From NCBI GenBank assembly GCA_003212115.1, contig QCQS01000014.1, forward strand, positions 1 to 19,568: a stretch of 19,568 nucleotides of DNA, in the 5' to 3' direction. Source of the stretch: Prochlorococcus sp. AG-455-E15 (lineage in GTDB: Bacteria; Cyanobacteriota; Cyanobacteriia; PCC-6307; Cyanobiaceae). Shown piece by piece: positions 13,530-19,568 of the stretch. Position 1 is the stretch's first letter. Every line of letters starts with the position of its first letter. The notes below the pieces were generated by a model. It saw only the letters and a program-made list of their open reading frames with translations. It was not told the origin of the DNA and made no database searches. A program made the translations under genes and the position numbers.

Positions 13530-13559
13530 TTGTTAAGCTATTACTGAATTTATTATAAT
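13530..13559 (+). promoter_or_regulatory. Candidate sigma-70 promoter for the 45-aa membrane peptide
   Basis: TTGTTA (13530-13535) and a perfect TATAAT (13554-13559) are separated by 18 bp. Transcription would start about 7 bp later, leaving a leader of roughly 10 nt before ATG 13576. No Shine-Dalgarno is seen. In such AT-rich DNA a TATAAT match alone is weak, but the position relative to the gene is good. Confidence 0.4.
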
Positions 13560-13575
13560 TAGTTTAAATTTCATC

Positions 13576-13713
13576 ATGGATATTACATTTGCATCCTTAA
13601 TTTTTGCATCTCGCACAATCCCTACAGATTTTGGATTAGTAGCTGCAGCTATAGCTGGAGCTGGAAGTTTGCTATTCATTGCTTTAAGATTTGTACCTGA
13701 TGCAGGTAATTAA
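13576..13713 (+). CDS. Small single-span membrane peptide (45 aa)
   Basis: An ATG-to-TAA frame encodes 45 residues. A polar-to-hydrophobic N-terminus (MDITFASLIFASRTIPTDFG) leads to a clear alanine/glycine-rich membrane span (about residues 20-40, with LVAAAIAGAGSLLFIALRFV) and a short tail, PDAGN. Size and layout resemble the low-molecular-weight subunits of photosystems and cytochrome b6f, but I cannot match it to PsaM, PsbX, PetM or another named subunit. The composition is unlike the surrounding AT-rich non-coding sequence (many GCT/GGA codons), and a good TATAAT box lies upstream, which supports a real gene. It precedes the LigD-PE-like gene by about 80 bp. Confidence 0.6.
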   Translation: MDITFASLIFASRTIPTDFGLVAAAIAGAGSLLFIALRFVPDAGN

Positions 13714-13796
13714 ATACCAGAAACCATCTTTAATAAAATATATCTTTATCTCAACTTTGTTTTGAAAATAGTTTCGGTTTGTTTATTAATTAGATA

Positions 13797-14159
13797 ATGA
13801 ATAAATGGGTTTTGCTTGAACACAAAGTTTATTCTGCTAAATCGTTCGATATTCATTATGATTTTCTTATTGAAAATGGCATAGATTGTTTAACTTGGAA
13901 ATTTTTAAAACTACCTTTATTAAATAAAGCTTCTGTAGAAATTATTAGGCAGCCAAATCATAGACTTGTATGGTTATCTAGGATAGAACATGAACTTTCT
14001 AATAATAGAGGCTTTGTAAAAAGAATTGATCATGGAATATTTAAAAGTGTTTCTGATAAATTTGACATTGAACATTATAGATTCATTTTGGATGGTGAAC
14101 TTCTTTATGGCTTGTTTGAAATTTCAGGTAATTTTTGCAGATTGAGTAAAAGTTATTAA
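13797..14159 (+). CDS. Stand-alone LigD 3'-phosphoesterase-like protein
   Basis: The 120-residue protein resembles the phosphoesterase (PE) domain of bacterial ligase D, which trims 3'-phosphate and ribonucleotide ends during end joining. The match is at motif level: WVLLEH (His9), DIHYDFLIENG (His20, Asp22), LTWKF, PNHRLVWL (His54), and SNNRGFVKRIDHGIF. These align with the metal and phosphate ligands of PE (His-His-Asp-His), but the Arg normally two residues after the Asp is Leu24. No ligase or polymerase domain is attached. It sits 76 bp upstream of smc on the same strand, so they could be cotranscribed. Whether it is catalytic is uncertain; a binding-only role is possible. Confidence 0.55.
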   Translation: MNKWVLLEHKVYSAKSFDIHYDFLIENGIDCLTWKFLKLPLLNKASVEIIRQPNHRLVWLSRIEHELSNNRGFVKRIDHGIFKSVSDKFDIEHYRFILDGELLYGLFEISGNFCRLSKSY

Positions 14160-14235
14160 TACTCATTTATAAATAAACGTAATATTCCTATTGAGAATTT
14201 GTGCAAATTAGTTATTCTTATTTAGCTATTGAGAC

Positions 14236-17200
14236 TTGAGATTGGTACATATCAATCAGGTCGAGTTTGAAAATTTTAAATCTTTTGGAGGAAATGTAAA
14301 AATACCTCTTGAAGAAGGTTTTACAGTGGTTACGGGTCCTAACGGTTCTGGGAAAAGTAATATTTTAGATGGAATTTTATTTTGTTTAGGTCTAGCTAAT
14401 AGTAGAGGTATGAGGGCTGAAAGATTACCAGATTTAATAAATAACTCTAAAGTAAAAGAGGGTAAGTCATCAGAAACATCTGTATCGGTAAAATTTAATA
14501 TTCAAGATTGGTCTCCCAGAGAGGACCTTCCCCCTTTGGAACTAGAAGAAGAAGAAATTGCCCTTAATAAAGGTCAAAAAGAATGGTTAGTTTCTAGAAA
14601 ATTAAGGCTTATGCCAGGTGGTTCTTATGCTTCTACTTATACTTCTGATGGAAAACAATGTACCTTGCAGCAAATACAGAAAATATTAAGAGATATTAGT
14701 GTTGATCCTGAGGGCAGCAATGTTGTTATGCAGGGTGATGTAACAAGAATAGTATCAATGAATAATAAGGAGAGGAGAAATCTTATTGATGAATTAGCAG
14801 GAGTCGCACTTTTTGATACAAGAATAGAACAAACTAATGCAAAATTAAATGACGTTTTCGAAAGGCAAGAAAGATGTGAAATTTTAGAAAATGAATTGCA
14901 ATCTAGTAAAAATAAGCTTGAAAAAGAATGTGAAAAAGCAAAGCGATATAAAGAGTTAAAGGCAAAACTATTACAAATAGTAGAATTAGAGAAAGTTCTT
15001 ATTTTTGAAAAACAAGTTAAGCATGTTGAATCTATAGAAAAAAAAGAAAGTGAAATTGAAAAAAATAAAATCTTATTTAATAAACAAAAAGAATCTATTT
15101 GTAAAGAAATATCAGTTTTAGAAGATGCTTTGAAAATACTTGTTGATGAGCTTAAGGAGAAAGGAGAGGATAAATTGATAAAAGTAAATTCTGATATTGG
15201 AAGTATTAACTCTAGCTTGAGAGAACTTGATAGGATATCAAGTCTGAATAAAGAAGAAGGTATTAAATTACAAAAACAGAGAGATGAAATTGCAATTTCT
15301 AAGAGGAATATCGAGTCAGAAAAGATGAGGCAAGAAAATTTCGATGATAATTTTTTAAATCAATTGAACTTGCAAATTGATGATCTCACTTTAAAACACA
15401 AACTATCTAGAAAAAAACTTTCTGATGCGGCTGGAGAATCTGGAGAATTCTCAAAACAAAGTATCAAATTAAATGCTGAGCTTGAAAGTATAAAAAATCA
15501 AATTAATCCTTTGGAAATAAAAAAGAGGAAAATTGAAGAAGAAATTATTCAAAATAATATTCAAAAAGATGAGATATTGGCACAGATCGAATCCTTAGAC
15601 TTAGAAAAGCAGAAACTTTTCCAGGGAAATCAAAGAAAAAAAGAGACATCCGATACAAAGAATAAAAACTTGGCAAGTAATAGCGCAGAAATTAATTCTT
15701 TAAAAAATGAAATCGATTTATTAATTAAAACTAAATCAAGGCTAAATAACGAGCAATTAAGGCTTGAAAAGGATTTATCTAGATTTGAAAGTAGGAAGGA
15801 AGCTTTAAACGAATCTAGAGGTTCATATGCTCTCAGAATTCTCTTAGAGGCAGGGTTAGAGGGTATACACGGTTATGTAGCTCAACTTGGAGAGGTCAGT
15901 GAGAAAAATAGATATGCATTAGAAATTGCTGCTGGAAATAGGTTAGGACAAATTGTTGTTGATAATGATCATATTGCTGCAAAAGCAATTGAAATTCTTA
16001 AAAAGAAGAAAGCTGGAAGATTAACTTTTTTACCTTTAAATAGAATTAAAAGTCAAAAAAAGAATTATGCAATTTCAAGATTTGAAAATAATAGGGAGAA
16101 TGGATTTATTGATAAAGCTATTAATCTAATTACTTTTGATGAAGTTTATTCAGATGTTTTCCGATACGTTTTTGGAGATACTTTGGTTTTTTCAGACTTA
16201 TCCTCAGCTAGGTTATCTACACAAAAAAATAGGTTGGTTACCTTAAGTGGTGAATTATTAGAAGCAAGTGGCGCTATTACAGGAGGCAGTAAGTTAAATA
16301 AAGATTTGGCTTATAGGTTTGGAATTAATAATGAAATTGATGATTCCAGTCCTATAAAAGAAAGATTATTAGTTATCGAAGAAGCTTTAAAAGAGTCAAA
16401 TAATGATTTGATACTAAAAAATAATAGACTTAGTATATTAAATTCTAACCGCAGTCAAATAATTGAGGATTGTGCATCATTTAATAAAGAAATTGAAGTA
16501 AACCAAGATTCTCTTAAAGCTGTCTCGCGAAGAATTGAGGATTGTAAATCGAGATTAAATAAACTTGATAATGCGAATAATTTATTAGTTAACGAGTTAG
16601 GTCATTTAAAAAATCAATTGAAGCCTTATCACGATAAGTTTGATCAACTACAAACCATTCAAAAGGCAAATTATGAAAAAAATCAAAAATCATCATTAAT
16701 AGCTTTTAATGAAGATTTTAATAATCTTGATAAAAAACTTGAATTACTTATCAAAGAGAGAAATACATTACTAGATAAAAAGAATCAATTTGCTTTAAAT
16801 AAAGAGCGTATCAATAATTCATTAAAAATTACTTTACTACAAGAAAAAAACTTGCAGGAATCTATTAAACAACTCGCAATTGCTCATAGTGAATGGATAG
16901 AAAAAAGAGATGAATTTAAAAAAGAGCTTTCAGAGCTCGATAATCAAAAAAATTCTCTAGAGAAGAATTTAGGTTTATTGAGAAGGAAAAGAGATGAATT
17001 AAACTCTTCAATTTCAAATAAAAGGCAAGAATATAATAACTATCTGTTAAAGCTTGAATATCTTGAAAGAGATATGCATTCCCTTAAAGAAGAGATGAGG
17101 AGCGAGAAAATAAAATTAGAAAATTATAAAAAAGATCTACCTAATCCTTCACCGGATTTTGGAGAATATGAAGGGAAGAGTCTTGAATCTTTGCAATCAG

Positions 17201-17826
17201 AAATTTCGATCATAAATACAAAACTACAAAGCTTAGAACCTGTTAATATGTTAGCTCTTGATGAACTAGAAGAATTAATTGAGAGATTAAATGGTTTGCG
17301 TGAAAAATTAGAAATTCTATCTAATGAAAGATCTGAATTATTGCTGAGAATAGAAACTGTATCAACGATGCGTCAGGAGGCTTTTATGCAAGCATTTAAA
17401 GAAGTAGATAGTCATTTTAGAGAAATTTTTGCAAATTTATCTGATGGAGATGGATTTCTACAACTTGAAAATCCTAATTCCCCTTTAGAAGGAGGATTAA
17501 CTTTAGTGGCTCATCCTAAGGGGAAAAATGTTAGAAGATTAGCCTCTATGTCAGGTGGTGAAAAATCGTTAACTGCTTTAAGTTTTTTATTTGCTTTGCA
17601 AAAGTATAAGCCTTCACCTTTTTATGCATTAGACGAGGTTGATAGTTTTTTAGACGGTATTAATGTTGAAAGGTTGTCAAAACTAATATCGAATCAGTCA
17701 TCAAATGCTCAATTTATAGTCGTAAGTCATAGAAGGCCTATGATTAGTGCGTCTGAACGAACAATTGGGGTTGCGCAAGCAAGAGGTGCTAATACTCAAG
17801 TTCTTGGGTTACCAAATGCTGCATAA
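14236..17826 (+). CDS. smc: Chromosome segregation ATPase SMC
   Basis: SMC forms the condensin ring, with ScpA/ScpB, that compacts and separates chromosomes. The 1196-residue protein shows every part of the family. The Walker A motif is GPNGSGKSN (34-42). Two long coiled coils (about 170-520 and 690-1030) flank the hinge (about 540-690, starting HGYVAQLGEV and including ITGGSK near 681). The C-terminal head has the signature MSGGEKSLTA (Ser1106) and Walker B ALDEVDSFLDGINV (from 1131), then VVSHRRPMI. An in-frame TGA at 14230 limits the start to TTG 14236 or TTG 14242. The latter gives MVHINQVEF, the form usual in marine cyanobacteria, so the true start may be 14242. Confidence 0.97.
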   Translation: MRLVHINQVEFENFKSFGGNVKIPLEEGFTVVTGPNGSGKSNILDGILFCLGLANSRGMRAERLPDLINNSKVKEGKSSETSVSVKFNIQDWSPREDLPPLELEEEEIALNKGQKEWLVSRKLRLMPGGSYASTYTSDGKQCTLQQIQKILRDISVDPEGSNVVMQGDVTRIVSMNNKERRNLIDELAGVALFDTRIEQTNAKLNDVFERQERCEILENELQSSKNKLEKECEKAKRYKELKAKLLQIVELEKVLIFEKQVKHVESIEKKESEIEKNKILFNKQKESICKEISVLEDALKILVDELKEKGEDKLIKVNSDIGSINSSLRELDRISSLNKEEGIKLQKQRDEIAISKRNIESEKMRQENFDDNFLNQLNLQIDDLTLKHKLSRKKLSDAAGESGEFSKQSIKLNAELESIKNQINPLEIKKRKIEEEIIQNNIQKDEILAQIESLDLEKQKLFQGNQRKKETSDTKNKNLASNSAEINSLKNEIDLLIKTKSRLNNEQLRLEKDLSRFESRKEALNESRGSYALRILLEAGLEGIHGYVAQLGEVSEKNRYALEIAAGNRLGQIVVDNDHIAAKAIEILKKKKAGRLTFLPLNRIKSQKKNYAISRFENNRENGFIDKAINLITFDEVYSDVFRYVFGDTLVFSDLSSARLSTQKNRLVTLSGELLEASGAITGGSKLNKDLAYRFGINNEIDDSSPIKERLLVIEEALKESNNDLILKNNRLSILNSNRSQIIEDCASFNKEIEVNQDSLKAVSRRIEDCKSRLNKLDNANNLLVNELGHLKNQLKPYHDKFDQLQTIQKANYEKNQKSSLIAFNEDFNNLDKKLELLIKERNTLLDKKNQFALNKERINNSLKITLLQEKNLQESIKQLAIAHSEWIEKRDEFKKELSELDNQKNSLEKNLGLLRRKRDELNSSISNKRQEYNNYLLKLEYLERDMHSLKEEMRSEKIKLENYKKDLPNPSPDFGEYEGKSLESLQSEISIINTKLQSLEPVNMLALDELEELIERLNGLREKLEILSNERSELLLRIETVSTMRQEAFMQAFKEVDSHFREIFANLSDGDGFLQLENPNSPLEGGLTLVAHPKGKNVRRLASMSGGEKSLTALSFLFALQKYKPSPFYALDEVDSFLDGINVERLSKLISNQSSNAQFIVVSHRRPMISASERTIGVAQARGANTQVLGLPNAA

Positions 17827-17871
17827 ACACACTTTTTTAAATTTATACGTCAGAATGATAAAAAGAAATTC

Positions 17872-18939
17872 ATGAGCTTGTCTAACACATCTGCTAATAA
17901 GAATCTCCCTAACTCAGTTCCTAGCGAACGTTTATGGTTAAGGTCAGAATTAATGGGAACACAAGTGATAACTACTGATACTGGGAGACGGCTAGGCGTA
18001 GTTGGCGAAGTTGTTGTTGATATCGATAGAAGAGAAGTTGTCGCTTTAGGACTAAGAGATAATCCACTTACGAGATTTTTACCAGGTTTACCAAAATGGA
18101 TGCCTTTAGATAGCATAAAGCAAGTTGGAGACGTCATATTAGTTGACTCCCTAGATTCTTTGAGTGAAAGCTTTTCTCCAGAAAGATATGGAAAGGTAAT
18201 TAATTGTCAAGTGATTACAGAATCTGGACAACTTTTAGGGAGAGTTCTTGGCTTTTCTTTTGATATTGAGACTGGGGATTTGATATCTCTTGTTATGGGT
18301 GCTGTTGGAGTTCCGCTTTTGGGTGAGGGAGTTTTAAGTACTTGGGAAATACCTGTTGAGGAAATTGTCAGTAGTGGTACCGATAGGATTATTGTTTATG
18401 AAGGTGCTGAAGAGAAATTGAAGCAACTAAGTAGTGGACTACTTGAGAAACTTGGAGTCGGGGGGTCATCATGGGATGAAAGGGAAGCAAATGGATACTC
18501 AGCAAATCTTGTACCTGTTGAGAATCAGTTGCTTTCAGGTTCTGAATCAGAACAGAAAAACAATTTGGTCGAGGAATATGAAGAAGTTGTTGAACAAGAT
18601 GATTATGAAGATGATTATGAAGATGATTATGAAGATGATTATGAAGATGAACTTGAATATGTTGAAATAAAGGGCTCTGCAGAGGAAATTAATAACAGAA
18701 AGAAGCTATACATGGATAATGATGATTCTGATCAGATCGAGAATAAAAAGAGTATTAATCAAATAGATGAAAAAAACAACATTGATTTTAAGCAAAAGAA
18801 ACAATCAACTACTAATTTAGCTTCGAAAAGACCAATTCAAAATGCAACTGAAACCTTAGACATTGAACCACTAGATGAACAAAATTTAGTTCAAGATACT
18901 AAAAAATCAGAAAAGTTAGAAATTGATGATCCCTGGTAA
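17872..18939 (+). CDS. PRC-barrel domain protein with acidic C-terminal region
   Basis: The N-terminal 175 residues hold two PRC-barrel units: about 23-92 (LRSELMGTQVITTDTGRRLG ... VVDIDRREVVAL) and about 105-175 (YGKVINCQVITESGQLLGRV ... FDIETGDLISLVM). PRC-barrels are small beta domains in RimM, photosynthetic reaction centre H subunits and stress proteins, and bind proteins or RNA. The C-terminal half (about 200-355) is low-complexity, highly acidic and probably disordered, with the tandem DDYE repeat at residues 243-258. It starts at ATG, 45 bp after smc, and is probably in the same transcript. The double PRC-barrel next to smc is a cyanobacterial arrangement as far as I recall; the role is unknown. 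Confidence 0.85.
   Translation: MSLSNTSANKNLPNSVPSERLWLRSELMGTQVITTDTGRRLGVVGEVVVDIDRREVVALGLRDNPLTRFLPGLPKWMPLDSIKQVGDVILVDSLDSLSESFSPERYGKVINCQVITESGQLLGRVLGFSFDIETGDLISLVMGAVGVPLLGEGVLSTWEIPVEEIVSSGTDRIIVYEGAEEKLKQLSSGLLEKLGVGGSSWDEREANGYSANLVPVENQLLSGSESEQKNNLVEEYEEVVEQDDYEDDYEDDYEDDYEDELEYVEIKGSAEEINNRKKLYMDNDDSDQIENKKSINQIDEKNNIDFKQKKQSTTNLASKRPIQNATETLDIEPLDEQNLVQDTKKSEKLEIDDPW
18598..18645 (+). repeat. Four tandem 12-bp units encoding DDYE
   Basis: GATGATTATGAA is repeated four times without any base change, inside the acidic region of the PRC-barrel gene. Perfect identity, including third positions, points to recent slippage expansion; copy number probably varies between strains. 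Confidence 0.9.
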
Positions 18940-18942
18940 TTG

Positions 18943-19568
18943 TTAAAGATTTTTTATTGAATTAATAATTATAGAAGCAAGTTTTTTTGCCGCACCTTTA
19001 TTGCCTCTTTCTTTGTGTAGATTATCCCTAATACTTTTTAATTCATCTCTATTTTTAATAAGAAATAATACTTCTCTTGCAATTTTTAATGGCGAAATAT
19101 TACCTATCCTTTCAGGGACAAGCATTCTTTTAGCTTTAATATTTGGCCAAGCAAAAAACTTCTTTTTTTTAAAATAAAATTTTTTTATTATAAAAGTTAG
19201 GAATCTATTTATGAATGAGATTTTTCCAATTACTCCAAAAATTCCGTCCCATGCATTCATTATATTTAAATGTTGAGTTGGCAGAACAACTAACATTGGA
19301 AGACTAATTGCTGCTAATTCTGCAGTATTTGCTCCTACAGTCGTAATTGCAAGATCACATTCTTTTAATATTTCATAGCAAGGATGTTTCTTGATTAGAT
19401 AAATCTTTGTATTTTTTGATGTTTCAATTACATAATCAAAACAAGAGGATTTGAAGTTTTTAATTGTTTTGATTTTTGATGAGTAGTATTTAGCAATTGG
19501 ATTTTTGTTGCTTTGAAAAAATAAATATTCACTTATATCAGTAGTTGGTGCAATGGGAATTATAAAAT
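18943..19568 (-). CDS. LpxB-like glycosyltransferase, C-terminal part (5' end outside window)
   Basis: The frame is open from the window edge down to the TAA at 18943, giving 208 codons of the C-terminus. The key segment reads CDLAITTVGANTAELAALSL followed by PMLVVLPTQ. This is the nucleotide-sugar binding region of lipid-A-disaccharide synthase (LpxB)-type enzymes, in which the GANTAEL loop contacts UDP-GlcNAc. After it come NAWDG, a basic stretch (KKFYFKKKKFF), and ERIGNISPLKIAREV, matching the conserved P-E segment and C-terminal helices of the GT-B fold. In cyanobacteria such proteins are often a divergent LpxB-like family without a proven product, so I give no gene symbol. Its N-terminal half is outside the window. 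It is convergent with the PRC-barrel gene, with 3 bp between them. Confidence 0.85.
   Translation of the reverse strand, partial: FIIPIAPTTDISEYLFFQSNKNPIAKYYSSKIKTIKNFKSSCFDYVIETSKNTKIYLIKKHPCYEILKECDLAITTVGANTAELAAISLPMLVVLPTQHLNIMNAWDGIFGVIGKISFINRFLTFIIKKFYFKKKKFFAWPNIKAKRMLVPERIGNISPLKIAREVLFLIKNRDELKSIRDNLHKERGNKGAAKKLASIIINSIKNL

Noticed and set aside
14236..17826. Rad50 or another SMC-like ATPase instead of SMC
   Set aside because: The hinge has the SMC globular fold with GYVAQLGEV and ITGG motifs rather than a zinc hook CxxC, and the N- and C-terminal heads match bacterial SMC.
17850..18137. Leftward 95-codon open frame opposite the PRC-barrel gene
   Set aside because: It is antisense to a well-supported domain and has a low-complexity Thr/Ser-rich translation with no motifs.

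Overview
The window is very AT-rich and gene-dense. Its proteins have the lysine/asparagine/isoleucine-rich make-up of a streamlined marine picocyanobacterium. The best fit is high-light-adapted Prochlorococcus. The main pointers are a circularly permuted two-piece tmRNA whose tag ends APVAA, the order ndk-thiO-gatB-coaE-argJ, and frequent TTG and GTG starts. I make no strain call.

Layout. Positions 1-4955 are housekeeping: the end of ndk, convergent thiO, gatB (GatB subunit of the tRNA amidotransferase), convergent coaE, and argJ (arginine biosynthesis). Positions 4956 to about 9821 are an accessory islet. It holds a translationally coupled pair (a SHOCT-like membrane peptide and a 99-aa membrane protein), a DnaB-type ATPase without its N-terminal domain, a secreted trypsin-like protease with TPR repeats plus a small secreted cysteine-containing protein, and a ParA-type ATPase overlapping a gene for a membrane-anchored protein. 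Positions 9822-12536 are again backbone-like: an aldo/keto reductase, a possible 45-aa gene, the tmRNA with its terminator, and an RlmL-type rRNA methylase. Positions 12538-13387 hold a YqjE-like/YqjD-like membrane pair. After that come a 45-aa single-span peptide, a stand-alone LigD-phosphoesterase-like protein, smc, a PRC-barrel protein with an acidic tandem repeat, and the C-terminal part of an LpxB-like glycosyltransferase cut by the window end.

The most notable observation is that the last codons of argJ occur three times. The real gene end is at 4923-4955. Non-coding copies lie at 6755-6787 and 8811-8831, each keeping the reading frame and a stop codon and differing almost only at synonymous positions. 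Between them lie two cargo blocks of about 1.8 and 2.0 kb. The right end of each block, just before the argJ-end copy, carries two pairs of 7-bp direct repeats, each pair with an 11-bp pitch (ATGACAC in the first block, RTGYGAT in the second). This is what attachment sites with recombinase arm-type sites would look like. It suggests that the 3' end of argJ is a repeated integration target for small elements carrying replication-like (DnaB), partition-like (ParA) and secreted cargo. No integrase is visible in the window, so mobility, if any, would be supplied in trans or is now lost.

Elsewhere the genes are conventional in function. Points of interest are the stand-alone LigD-PE-like protein just upstream of smc and several small proteins below usual annotation thresholds.
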